This document shows positions 36,814 to 45,145 of a stretch of 60,803 bases of DNA, in pieces. The stretch lies in contig CAMAPO010000006.1 in the NCBI GenBank assembly GCA_945860245.1, positions 1 through 60,803 on the forward strand. The letters are read 5' to 3'. The stretch comes from Bifidobacterium breve (GTDB taxonomy: Bacteria > Actinomycetota > Actinomycetes > Nanopelagicales > Nanopelagicaceae). The notes beneath the pieces are model-generated. The model searched no databases, was not told the origin of the DNA, and worked only from the letters and a program-made list of their open reading frames with translations. The position numbers were made by a program, and so were the translations under genes. The number at the start of each line of letters is the position of its first letter. The first letter of the stretch is position 1.

Positions 36814-38183
36814 GGAATTACTTCACCGAGCCCATTAATTGTTGAGAATCTAATCCAATCAAAGCTCATTCGCGCCTGATTTAGATCAGTTTTGATCGGT
36901 CCACCAAGGTTTCCGCCCATAGCCAAGTTCATAACTAGGTAGAACTCGTGGTCAAAGACCCAATCGCGATCTACTTTCTGTTGGCTCCCAAAGAGAACGC
37001 CATCTACATACCAATCGATTTGATCTGGAAACCAATCGATCGCATAGGTGTGATACTCATCGGCAAAACCATTTGGCATCTCTACAGTTTGCCCACGCCC
37101 GCCATTACCTCCTGAAAGCAAACCGTGAAGGTATCCGTAGTTCAGTAATGGGTTTTTACCGACAAGCTCGGTCACATCGATTTCTCCGCACCAGGGCCAA
37201 ATGCGTTCGTCGATATCAGCACCGAGCATCCAGAAAGCACCCCAAGTGCCGGCACCTACAGGCCCTTTAATTCGCGCCTCCATCCGTCCATATTTAAATC
37301 CAATTTTTCCTTTAGTGATGTACTTAGAACTTATCCATTCACAAGGTGTTTTGTAGTAACAGTTATATTCATTTGCACCAGTTCTGGTTGCATCAATATG
37401 GAGTTTTCCTTCAGAATCAATTTTTGCAAGCGATGGGGTGTAATACTGACGTTCTCTATTTCCCCAACCAGCTCCTGCCACGGTTTTTGAGCCGTCACCA
37501 TTTTCTGGAGCCCATATCTTGGGATCGGGCGCAGATCCTTCACTGAGATTGAATTCATCTTGCCAAACCTGCACATAATTTCGTTTAATAACTGGCACTT
37601 CAATTGCATTTGAGCTCACGCTATTTTCTTTAAAACCTTTAAATGAGTATTTTGCATATAAATATACTTCTAGCCCTTGATCACCTGTTGCGGGGTTATA
37701 TGTTGCAGATCTTGCTCCTGCTATATCTATCGAGCCTTTGTACCACTGGTAAGAAATTTTTGAACCTTTAGGTGAAACTGACCCTTGCTCGATGATTTTA
37801 AAGGTATTTGAGGTCTCTGTAAAAGAAACACGTGGAACTGCATTGACTATAACCTGACCAATTTTGGCGACGACCGAGGCTGCAGTTTTCCCACCAGCGA
37901 CTTCTTTAAATTGAATACTCTGGTTTTTTTGCTTAACGGAAGCTTTTAAAGTTAATTTCTTTGCGCCCGCAACTGCCTTACCGTTAACAAACCATTGGTA
38001 GGTAGATTTGGTTGGCGTAGGCCACTTAGCAGGGGTGGCGATAAAACTAACTCCAGAATTATCAGCATAGCTGATCACAGGTGGTGAGACAGTTTCATCT
38101 GAGCTCGCTGGCGAAAGCCCTAAGGAGAGCGTTAGCGCAGAAAGTGCCACCGCTAAAAGGCTCCTTAGGGATTTCGCAAACAT
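36804..38183 (-). CDS. Secreted GH16 beta-glucanase with two N-terminal Ig-like domains
   Basis: A 459-residue exported enzyme. Signal peptide about 1-28 (LLAVALSALTLSLGLSPASS). Residues 33-205 hold two immunoglobulin-like repeats recognised by TYQWFVNGKAVAGAKKLTL and SYQWYKGSIDIAGARSATY. The catalytic domain spans about 207-459: VQVWQDEFNLSEGSAPDP, GWGNRERQYYTPSLAKIDSE, and the active site WPWCGEIDVTELVG. It should cut beta-1,3- or mixed-linked glucan outside the cell; the Ig-like part may bind polymer or act as a spacer. It is the last gene of the importer operon, 10 nt after surface protein A. Three prime end overlaps the opposite GH16 gene. Confidence 0.93.
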   Translation of the reverse strand: MFAKSLRSLLAVALSALTLSLGLSPASSDETVSPPVISYADNSGVSFIATPAKWPTPTKSTYQWFVNGKAVAGAKKLTLKASVKQKNQSIQFKEVAGGKTAASVVAKIGQVIVNAVPRVSFTETSNTFKIIEQGSVSPKGSKISYQWYKGSIDIAGARSATYNPATGDQGLEVYLYAKYSFKGFKENSVSSNAIEVPVIKRNYVQVWQDEFNLSEGSAPDPKIWAPENGDGSKTVAGAGWGNRERQYYTPSLAKIDSEGKLHIDATRTGANEYNCYYKTPCEWISSKYITKGKIGFKYGRMEARIKGPVGAGTWGAFWMLGADIDERIWPWCGEIDVTELVGKNPLLNYGYLHGLLSGGNGGRGQTVEMPNGFADEYHTYAIDWFPDQIDWYVDGVLFGSQQKVDRDWVFDHEFYLVMNLAMGGNLGGPIKTDLNQARMSFDWIRFSTINGLGEVIPHS

Positions 38184-38193
38184 TTATGCCTAT

Positions 38194-39468
38194 TTATTTA
38201 ACAGTAACTTTAGAGGTGTAACTTTTCCCGTCAATTTTAACGGTAACTGTCTTTGCTCCCGCAGTGACCGGAACATTTACAATCTGCATAGCCGACTTGA
38301 TTTTCACTTTCGAATCTTTGGCTCCAGTGACTGCTACTGATGCAGATTTGCCTGATGCTCCAGCAATTGCAACCGCAAGTGAGAACTTCTTCCCAGACTT
38401 AGAAACAGAAGTGGTTATTCCACGGTAATAGTGAAATTCAACGCCTTCAGCAACGGTTGGAGTGGTTCCTTCTATCGCAGGAGTAAGGGTTGCGAATGCA
38501 GAACTTACAGTTGGCATCGCCGCTGTAAGTGAACTTGGCGCAGCATTCGGCTTTGTATCAGAGTTTTTCACGGTAAATGCTGCAAATCCAAATGGATCGG
38601 TCTTTGCTGTCAAAGTCGATTTTCCGCCATTAACGCTTAGCGTCACAACTTTATTAGTAACCGCAGTTTTCCCATCGTCACCAATAACCTTGTAAACGAC
38701 GACCAATTCTCCACCTATTGGAGCATATGCCTGCTTCATATTTTTAACAGTATTTACGACTGAATTGCTCTGATCAAGTTTTGGGGTAACCAAAGTAATT
38801 GATGGGGTTGTCGCTGGGACAACAACTTGTGACTTAGGTAAATAATATTGAAATTCAGTGATAACTGAGTGATCTTTCTTCTCGCTATGAACTTCCGGCA
38901 TAATCTGCGAATGGAAATCATCATCTCCATCTTCTTCGACAATTGGCTTTGTCGTATATGAAGGTGGTTCTTCCTTAGAGCTTGATTCTAAATCGACGTG
39001 CTTTAACGGAAAAGTAATATTTCCGAAAGCATCAGTACGGCGCCTAACGTTAGCTTGATCGAAGTCTCCGCGGTACTCACCTTTAGCTCGAATCCCATCT
39101 ACCTCAACAGCTGAATATGACTTGCTGTACGCCTTATTGATGCGAAGATTAACGATTGTAAATGGGGCTGGTTTTCCATCGTTAGTTTTAACGTTATAGG
39201 TTAAATTAATTGTCGAACCAACAGGTGCCCAAGAAGATTGAAATATGAGTCCAGACCCAAACCCCCACTGTGCAACCCAACCATTTGCTAATCTTTGGTT
39301 GGCTTGCGCATCCCAAGTATTGGTCTCATCGAGTTGAGGGGACTGTAAAGTAATAGTTGTGTCCTCAATTCCACCAAAGACATCTGCTGTTGCCGAATTA
39401 AGTGTAAGCGGCGAGAGGATGGCTGCGACTGAAAGAGCAACTCCAAGAGTTGTGCGGAATTTATACAT
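38194..39468 (-). CDS. Secreted repeat-domain protein A of the glucan operon (unknown function)
   Basis: A 424-residue exported protein of no known family. Signal peptide about 1-29 (LGVALSVAAILSPLTLNSAT). Two copies of a domain of about 120 residues follow: each starts with an ITLxxPxLDxxN-type strand, has a GSTINLTYNVKTNDG or GGELVVVYKVIGDDG strand, and ends with TDAFGNITFPLK or TDPFGFAAFTVKNSDTK. A third C-terminal beta region is rich in Lys, Ser and Val. The same domain occurs twice in the protein at 43786. Placed between the importer and a secreted GH16, it may bind glucan at the surface. The ATG at 39468 (AAAGG box) was chosen over 39510. Confidence 0.8.
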   Translation of the reverse strand: MYKFRTTLGVALSVAAILSPLTLNSATADVFGGIEDTTITLQSPQLDETNTWDAQANQRLANGWVAQWGFGSGLIFQSSWAPVGSTINLTYNVKTNDGKPAPFTIVNLRINKAYSKSYSAVEVDGIRAKGEYRGDFDQANVRRRTDAFGNITFPLKHVDLESSSKEEPPSYTTKPIVEEDGDDDFHSQIMPEVHSEKKDHSVITEFQYYLPKSQVVVPATTPSITLVTPKLDQSNSVVNTVKNMKQAYAPIGGELVVVYKVIGDDGKTAVTNKVVTLSVNGGKSTLTAKTDPFGFAAFTVKNSDTKPNAAPSSLTAAMPTVSSAFATLTPAIEGTTPTVAEGVEFHYYRGITTSVSKSGKKFSLAVAIAGASGKSASVAVTGAKDSKVKIKSAMQIVNVPVTAGAKTVTVKIDGKSYTSKVTVK

Positions 39469-39509
39469 TGTGGTGCCTTTCTTTAGAGAATTAGTACCTG
39501 GATAAATCA

Positions 39510-40358
39510 TTAGCCTTTAACCGCCCCATCCATAACACCGCTAACTAAGCGACGACCGACGAAGATGAAGAGAATCAGTAGGGGGGCGGTAGCCAAGAAA
39601 GCCCCACCCATTTGCAGAGCATAATCCACGCCATAAAGAGGCTTCAATTGTGTCAATGCGACTTGTAGAGTGAATTTGTCTGGTGATTGCAAAACTATCG
39701 TTGGCCACAAGTAGTCATTCCAGGAGGCCAAGAACGCAAATAGTCCGAGCACAAATGAACTTTGACGAATGCTTGGAAGAACAATGCTCCAAAAGACACG
39801 GGGAACAGATGCTCCGTCGATACTGGCGGCTTCCAAGATTTCATTTGGAATTTGCGCATCGATAATCTGTCTCATCCAAAATACACCAAAGGCGGTAACT
39901 AGCGCCGGAACAATAAGCGCGTAAAGCGTATTAACCAAATGTAGTTTTCCGGCCATGATAAATAAGGGGACTATTCCTAACTGGCTTGGCAGCATCATCG
40001 TTGCAACTACAAAGAGAGTTGCAAAGCGACGCCCCTTGAAATCTAACTTTGCAAATGCAAAGCCTGCGATAGCAGAGAAAATTACTTGGGCGACGGCGAC
40101 GGCAATTCCGACCACAAAAGTATTTGTAAGTGCTTTCACAAAATAGACGCCTTCTGCGGTTAAGACTGCATGGGCAACTTCTAAAAATCGTGACCCTGGA
40201 ATTAGCGACGGTGGAGATTTTGCAATTGCATCATCTGTATTTGAGGCAACTACAAACATCCAATAGAAGGGGAAAATGGATAAAAATGTAATTAGCCCAA
40301 GTGCTAAATAATGATGCTTTGGCGTTTTCTGCCACTTCGGTATCTGGCGGTTCATCAT
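39510..40358 (-). CDS. ABC sugar importer permease (MalG type)
   Basis: A 282-residue inner-membrane permease with six helices. The EAA loop contacting the ATPase is visible as EAASIDGASVPRVFWSIVLP. N-terminal PKHHYLALGLITFLSIFPFY and C-terminal RRLVSGVMDGAVKG are typical of the carbohydrate uptake CUT1 group. It pairs with the permease at 40355. The start overlaps the stop of that gene in an ATGATGA arrangement, so the two are made together. No ATPase gene is nearby; the importer probably uses a shared MsiK-type ATPase encoded elsewhere. Confidence 0.94.
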   Translation of the reverse strand: MMNRQIPKWQKTPKHHYLALGLITFLSIFPFYWMFVVASNTDDAIAKSPPSLIPGSRFLEVAHAVLTAEGVYFVKALTNTFVVGIAVAVAQVIFSAIAGFAFAKLDFKGRRFATLFVVATMMLPSQLGIVPLFIMAGKLHLVNTLYALIVPALVTAFGVFWMRQIIDAQIPNEILEAASIDGASVPRVFWSIVLPSIRQSSFVLGLFAFLASWNDYLWPTIVLQSPDKFTLQVALTQLKPLYGVDYALQMGGAFLATAPLLILFIFVGRRLVSGVMDGAVKG

Positions 40359-41320
40359 TTACCTTCGCCAGAGATCTTGCGTGTTATAAAGAAATTAATT
40401 GTAGTAATCATAAGAACTATTACAGTGATGGCTATGCCAATCGCTGCTGCATAACCGTACTTATAATTTAAAAATGCCTGGTTGTAAAGGAATAGCGTCA
40501 GGGTTAGGAACTGTTTGCTAGAACCACCATCGGGAGCGAGTTGCTGAGGTTCCGCAAATACCTGCAGCCCACCGATAGTTCCGACGATAAGCACGAAGGT
40601 AATAGTGTTTCTTAGCGATGGCAGAGTCACATACCTGAACTGTTGCCATTTGGTCGCACCATCACAAGATGCTGATTCGTAGAGTTCATCAGGAATTGCC
40701 AACATAGAGGCCAAGAAGATCAAGGTGTTATAGCCAACCCAGCGCCAGGTAATCATCGTTGCAATCTGGATATGACTTGGTATGACACCTTCAAGGAAAT
40801 CAATATTGTCTACGCCGGGGATTAGCCCCAAAAGTCCGTTAATGATTCCGTAGTCACGACCAAAAAGTTGTTGGAAAACAATGGTTATTGCAATTATCGA
40901 TGTGATGTTAGGGACAAGAAAGATTGTCCGCCAAAATGACTTCCATTTCAGCCGTCGGTTTCGCAGAATCGCAGCTAATCCAATGGCCATAATTAATTGT
41001 GGAAATGTTGACAGCGCCCAAATACTAAAAGTATTTCTGATAGCAAGCCAAAAATCTGAATCTTGGAGCAAGAATATAAAATTATTTAGCCCATTATATT
41101 CAGATTCACCTAGTGGATCCCACTTAAAGAAAGCGATATAGATCGAATAGACAACTGGTGCCACACCAAAGATTAAGAAAATAACAAAAAACGGTGCAAT
41201 TGCAGGGTAACCCCAACGGCCATTAAGGGAGGGCACCCCCGGAATTGGCTTACGTTGCTGTTTTTTCCAAGGGGTAAGAGGCGCTTTGCGGCGCCCCTTA
41301 CCAGCCTTGATCAATGACAT
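40355..41320 (-). CDS. ABC sugar importer permease (MalF type)
   Basis: A 321-residue CUT1 permease. A basic N-terminal cytoplasmic tail (KAGKGRRKAPLTPWKKQQRK) precedes six helices. PAIAPFFVIFLIFGVAPVVYS is the first, and the EAA loop is YESASCDGATKWQQFRYVTLP-like (from 214). It forms the channel with the MalG-type partner. It follows the solute-binding gene by 12 nt. Length is normal. Confidence 0.94.
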   Translation of the reverse strand: MSLIKAGKGRRKAPLTPWKKQQRKPIPGVPSLNGRWGYPAIAPFFVIFLIFGVAPVVYSIYIAFFKWDPLGESEYNGLNNFIFLLQDSDFWLAIRNTFSIWALSTFPQLIMAIGLAAILRNRRLKWKSFWRTIFLVPNITSIIAITIVFQQLFGRDYGIINGLLGLIPGVDNIDFLEGVIPSHIQIATMITWRWVGYNTLIFLASMLAIPDELYESASCDGATKWQQFRYVTLPSLRNTITFVLIVGTIGGLQVFAEPQQLAPDGGSSKQFLTLTLFLYNQAFLNYKYGYAAAIGIAITVIVLMITTINFFITRKISGEGK

Positions 41321-41332
41321 ATAAAGAGCTCT

Positions 41333-42682
41333 TTAGTTCTTTAGGAGCTTATCTATATCTGAAATCACCTTTGCGTATGACTTTTCAGAACTCTCTTTCT
41401 TCGCAGCGACTCTGCCGAGGCCAGCGCCAAATGTTGTATCGATGATGCGTTGCTTCTCGCCTTCAAAGATTGGCTGCAAATTTAGAACGCTTTTGGCGTA
41501 AATTTTTCCTACCGGTGCATTATTGAAGAATTCATCTTTATATTCAAGCAACGCAGCATCATCGTATAAAACTGATGCTGATGGGAATAGCCCATATGAT
41601 TTGAATACTTTAAGTTGTTGTTCTGGAGCTAAATACCAAGTTAAAAAGTCATAAGCGGCTTGCTTCTTCTTTGAGTAACTTGGAATCGCGAGTTCGGTAC
41701 CACCCTGATTTCCTCCACCGCCTGGCAGATCAGCAATATCCCATTTTCCTTTGGTCTGTGGGGCGTACTTCTTGATGAAGTCAAGCATCCAGGCCGGCGC
41801 CAATATCGTCGCCATCGCACCCTTACCCATGCCTTGATACCAATCATTTTGGAATTGACCAAGGCGAGCGCCGATCCCGGCACTGTGAGCGGCAACCGCT
41901 GTATTCCAGGCTTTCTTGATTTGTGGATTGGTCTTATAAACCAATTTTCCAGCATCGGTGCCATCTGCTTGGTAATACTTAGTTGTGCCTTGATTCATTA
42001 TCGCACCGTAAATTGAACCAGCTTCATCGATAAATGCTTTACCAGATTTCTTCTCAGCCGGCGTTAACTTTGCAACATAACCTTTTCCAACTTCAATAAA
42101 CTTTTCCCAAGTCGGCCATAACTTTGCTACCGCTACTCGATCTGTCGGCAAGCCAGCCTTCTTAAAGAGGTCTGTGCGATAAGCCACTTGCAATCCACCG
42201 ACATCAGTCGGAATTCCCATAACCACATCGTTAAATGCAACGCCTTGTTCCCAGCGCCATGGAAGATAGTTCTTTTTAATGTCATTTGCTGAAAGACCTG
42301 CGGCAATTCCTGCAGAAACGTTGGTGTCAGAAGTTTTCATCTTGCGAAGATCTTCGAAACAAGCCGAACGGTTTCCGGTGCGCCAGTAACCTGAGTAAGG
42401 AACTTCAAAAGCAATAATGTCTGCGGGTCCAGTTTTTGACTGACAGGCAATTGTTGTTTTGTTATGGAGACCATCAACCTCGTGTTTGACTGCAGTTATT
42501 TTGATATCTGGGTGAAGTTTTTCATATTCCAATTTCAAGCCGCGTTGAATAACTTCGCCGAACGCCCAAATTACTATCTCCGTCTTCTCTTCTGCTTTGG
42601 CGGGTGCCGCCATAAGTCCAGCGGTGAGAGAGAGACCCAAAAGCGCGGTTAGGAGTACTTTTGATTTAGGCAACTTGTTCAT
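41333..42682 (-). CDS. ABC sugar importer substrate-binding protein
   Basis: A 449-residue extracellular solute-binding protein of the sugar family. Signal peptide about 1-30 (VLLTALLGLSLTAGLMAAPA) ending AKA before EEKTEIVIWAFG. There is no lipobox cysteine, unlike most Gram-positive binding proteins, so it is not obviously lipid-anchored. Body motifs: LQVAYRTDLFKKAGLPTD, PTWEKFIEVGKGYV, GGGNQGGTELAIPSYSKKKQ with AAYDFLTWYLAPEQQ. It should bind imported glucan oligosaccharides. GAAAGG precedes the ATG. First gene of a five-gene operon (binding protein, two permeases, surface protein A, GH16) downstream of the operator at 42767. Confidence 0.92.
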   Translation of the reverse strand: MNKLPKSKVLLTALLGLSLTAGLMAAPAKAEEKTEIVIWAFGEVIQRGLKLEYEKLHPDIKITAVKHEVDGLHNKTTIACQSKTGPADIIAFEVPYSGYWRTGNRSACFEDLRKMKTSDTNVSAGIAAGLSANDIKKNYLPWRWEQGVAFNDVVMGIPTDVGGLQVAYRTDLFKKAGLPTDRVAVAKLWPTWEKFIEVGKGYVAKLTPAEKKSGKAFIDEAGSIYGAIMNQGTTKYYQADGTDAGKLVYKTNPQIKKAWNTAVAAHSAGIGARLGQFQNDWYQGMGKGAMATILAPAWMLDFIKKYAPQTKGKWDIADLPGGGGNQGGTELAIPSYSKKKQAAYDFLTWYLAPEQQLKVFKSYGLFPSASVLYDDAALLEYKDEFFNNAPVGKIYAKSVLNLQPIFEGEKQRIIDTTFGAGLGRVAAKKESSEKSYAKVISDIDKLLKN

Positions 42683-42766
42683 TTTGTCGAGCCTTTCAGT
42701 TGTTGTGCGGATAAATAAACGTTATAAAGTGAAAATCAGGGCAAAGGCGAGGTTCTGCTGTTTCCG

Positions 42767-42780
42767 TGAAAGCGGTTTCA
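42767..42780. promoter_or_regulatory. LacI-type operator TGAAAGCGGTTTCA
   Basis: Differs by one base from the perfect palindrome at 35952. It lies in the 174-nt gap between the importer operon (leftward) and the GH16 gene (rightward). It sits just beyond the leftward -10 (42785-42790) and 3 nt before the rightward -10 (42784), the same arrangement as at 35952. Confidence 0.78.
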
Positions 42781-42783
42781 GAG

Positions 42784-42790
42784 TACTATA
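42784..42790. promoter_or_regulatory. Overlapping divergent -10 boxes (importer operon / GH16)
   Basis: Rightward TACTAT (42784-42789) and leftward TATAGT (complement of 42785-42790) overlap by five bases, an arrangement identical to that at 4543-4549. Leaders of roughly 60 nt (right) and 95 nt (left) would result. Confidence 0.55.
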
Positions 42791-42856
42791 AAAGCACCCT
42801 TTAGGTACATTCGGGGGTGATTTTCAATTAAAGTTTGATAACGATTGGAGGCGATG

Positions 42857-43768
42857 ATGGCGGGCAAATTCGGTGCTTGGCGCCAGTTCAGGATTGCTTT
42901 AACCGCAGTTCTCGCTCTAGTTTTGGTAGTAAATCCCAGCGCCGACGCCGCCAGTAAGAAAACTTTAAAACTTTTGTGGTCTGATGAGTTCAACAGTAAA
43001 AAGGGGGCGAAGCCTTCCTCCAAAAATTGGGTTTATGAAACCGGTGGAACAGGCTGGGGGAATTCTGAGCGTCAGTACTACACCAATAAAGTTTCGAATA
43101 TCGCAACGGATGGCCAGGGGAAATTAGTAATTACGGCTAATAGAATTGCCACTGCCTCTTCAGACGCGGTGGGTACTGACCCAGATACTGAGCTGATGCT
43201 GAATCAGTGTTCTGAATGTCAATTTACCAGTGCGCGAATTAAGACTGCTAGGAAATTAGCATTTCAATATGGCCGCATCGAGGCGCGGATGAAAATGCCA
43301 CAAGGTATCGGAACCTGGCCAGCATTCTGGATGTTGGGAGGAGATTTGATAGAAGGAGTCCCTTGGCCCGAATGCGGAGAGATAGACATTATGGAATATC
43401 GTGGAGATGTTTCTGAGCGGATGACTTCAGCGCTGCATGGCCCAAATACTCCGAAGGGATCGGGGTTGGGAACTACCTTTTTGAGTTACGCACCACTATC
43501 TGCTGACTATCACACTTATGCAATTGAATGGAGAAAGAACTCTATAGATTTCATCGTCGATGGCGAAATTACTGGTAGATATACCTCAAAAGATACCGGT
43601 ACTCGCGGATGGGTCTTTAACCAAGAGTTCTTCCTTATTTTGAATTTAGCGGTGGGTGGTACATACGCCGGTGAGGAAATCGATCCAGATATGAACCAAG
43701 CAGAGTTTAAAGTTGATTACATTAGGTATTACTCGGTAAACGGTGTTGGTAAATTAACTAGAAAATAG
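42857..43768 (+). CDS. Secreted GH16 beta-glucanase
   Basis: A 303-residue single-domain family 16 enzyme with signal peptide (RIALTAVLALVLVVNPSADA, cleaved near residue 31). Motifs: LLWSDEFNSKKGAKPSS, GWGNSERQYYTNKVSNIATD, FQYGRIEARMKMPQGIGTWP and active site WPECGEIDIMEYRG with both glutamates. It probably degrades beta-1,3-glucan outside the cell. GGAGG lies 5 nt before the ATG at 42857; an ATG 3 nt earlier and a TTG at 42845 are less well placed. It is followed by surface protein B after a short gap and is divergent from the importer operon, sharing its operator. Confidence 0.93.
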   Translation: MAGKFGAWRQFRIALTAVLALVLVVNPSADAASKKTLKLLWSDEFNSKKGAKPSSKNWVYETGGTGWGNSERQYYTNKVSNIATDGQGKLVITANRIATASSDAVGTDPDTELMLNQCSECQFTSARIKTARKLAFQYGRIEARMKMPQGIGTWPAFWMLGGDLIEGVPWPECGEIDIMEYRGDVSERMTSALHGPNTPKGSGLGTTFLSYAPLSADYHTYAIEWRKNSIDFIVDGEITGRYTSKDTGTRGWVFNQEFFLILNLAVGGTYAGEEIDPDMNQAEFKVDYIRYYSVNGVGKLTRK

Positions 43769-43785
43769 GAATGAAAGGGATGGAA

Positions 43786-45099
43786 ATGAAAAAATATAGT
43801 GGGGTAAAAAAGTTCAAGATAAGCGCTTTCGCCTTCTTGGTGGCAACGACTTCTCTAATTGCTATTCCTAATTCTGTTGCAGCCGATGCCGCCACGGTAA
43901 GACTGGTATCGCCCGTAATCACACCAAGCACAAGCATTGATCGCACCAGTAGTGACTTACAGATAGCTACTCAAAAATGGTACCGAGAAGGTTCTAAATC
44001 GCTAGTTATTACTTCACCCGAGGGCAAAGAGTTAACCCTTAAATTCTTAGTCACCAAAGATGGAACCACTCCTTGGGCGGGGCAAACTTTAATTCTCCAA
44101 GTTGGCGCTCCTTATAGCGGGTCGAATGGAACTTGGGATGCAAGCGGAACTGAGATCGGGCCACAGGCAGGAATTTACTCGGATGCACCTGCTGGTTCAG
44201 TAAGTGCCATTACCGATGCCGATGGCATAGCGACATTTACCTTTAAGAATAAAAATTCTGGTTCCAAGTACAAGGCATTAGATGTGCTATCTGGAACTTT
44301 CCAATTTAGTGACAATACAAATCGTCGCTACACCCAATTCAAGCCAAAAATTACTGGCTTGGAAGATTACACCGAACCGTATTTAATTAAAGACATCATC
44401 AGCGTAGATATTGTTCAAGATGTTGCCGCAGTTACTCCGACACCATCGACTTCACCGTCTGCAACTGCAACTCCGGCACCAACACCGGTAGTTGTGGCGC
44501 CGAAGTTATTACCTTCAATGCGGCTAATTTCTCCGAAATATGGACCAGAGAATAGCGTTAATGCAACTAGTGAAATTGCACAGTATTACACTGCAAAGAC
44601 TTATGCTTTTTATACTTATGTGGCATCTGGTTCAACTTTTACTTTGAAATACAAAGTAACAAGTGATGGAACAACGCCGCTGGCAAACACCGAAGTCACC
44701 TTGGAAGCTAACTCGCAATACAGTGGTTCAAATGCAAGCTGGACATCGGGTGCTATAAAAGTCGGAGCATCATCCCAAACTGCTCCAGGTGCAAGATTGA
44801 AGGCGAAGACTGATTCCGCCGGTGAAGTTACCTTTGTAATCAAGAACACTGACACAAAGGGAGCGGAAGTAAAACCAGTAACAGAAAATGCTCCTGCACC
44901 TAAAGATGGTCGCTTATACGGAACATTTAAGCCAGTAATTACGGGCTATGGAGACATGGATGCTGACGTTGATCTCGCCACCTTTGATGTCTACGCAGCG
45001 GTAAAGGCGACAACCATCACCTGTATAAAGGGAAAGACAACAAAGAAGGTCACAGCGGTAAGCCCAAAGTGCCCTGCTGGATATAAGAAAAAGAAGTAG
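43786..45099 (+). CDS. Secreted repeat-domain protein B of the glucan locus (unknown function)
   Basis: A 437-residue exported protein. Signal peptide about 1-30 (FKISAFAFLVATTSLIAIPN). Two copies of the domain found in protein A: first with VRLVSPVITPSTSIDRTSSD and a TDADGIATFTFKNKNSG end, second with MRLISPKYGPENSVNATSEI and TDSAGEVTFVIKNTDTKG. Shared inner motifs are TxDGTTPxA and YSGSNxxW. A Thr/Pro linker (TPTPSTSPSATATPAPTP) joins them. The last 28 residues (TITCIKGKTTKK, PKCPAGYKKKK) match the tail of the 31844-33349 protein. Likely a cell-surface glucan-binding partner of the GH16 gene just upstream. The ATG at 43786 follows AAAGGG; 43771 is a possible alternative. Confidence 0.8.
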   Translation: MKKYSGVKKFKISAFAFLVATTSLIAIPNSVAADAATVRLVSPVITPSTSIDRTSSDLQIATQKWYREGSKSLVITSPEGKELTLKFLVTKDGTTPWAGQTLILQVGAPYSGSNGTWDASGTEIGPQAGIYSDAPAGSVSAITDADGIATFTFKNKNSGSKYKALDVLSGTFQFSDNTNRRYTQFKPKITGLEDYTEPYLIKDIISVDIVQDVAAVTPTPSTSPSATATPAPTPVVVAPKLLPSMRLISPKYGPENSVNATSEIAQYYTAKTYAFYTYVASGSTFTLKYKVTSDGTTPLANTEVTLEANSQYSGSNASWTSGAIKVGASSQTAPGARLKAKTDSAGEVTFVIKNTDTKGAEVKPVTENAPAPKDGRLYGTFKPVITGYGDMDADVDLATFDVYAAVKATTITCIKGKTTKKVTAVSPKCPAGYKKKK

Positions 45100-45111
45100 C
45101 CAAATAGAAAT

Positions 45112-45145
45112 AAAACTCCCGGTGATTTAAACGCCGGGAGTTTTA
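45112..45145. terminator. Bidirectional intrinsic terminator
   Basis: A perfect 11-bp inverted repeat (AAAACTCCCGG and CCGGGAGTTTT) with an 11-nt loop. T-rich runs lie on both sides (TTTTATTTTG rightward; TTTTATTTC leftward). It separates surface protein B from the convergent GH16 gene, and the right arm reaches into the stop codon of the latter. Confidence 0.9.

Noticed and set aside
43822-43833. AAGCGCTTTC near the start of surface protein B
   Set aside because: Partial operator match only, within a signal-peptide codon run; not symmetrical enough.
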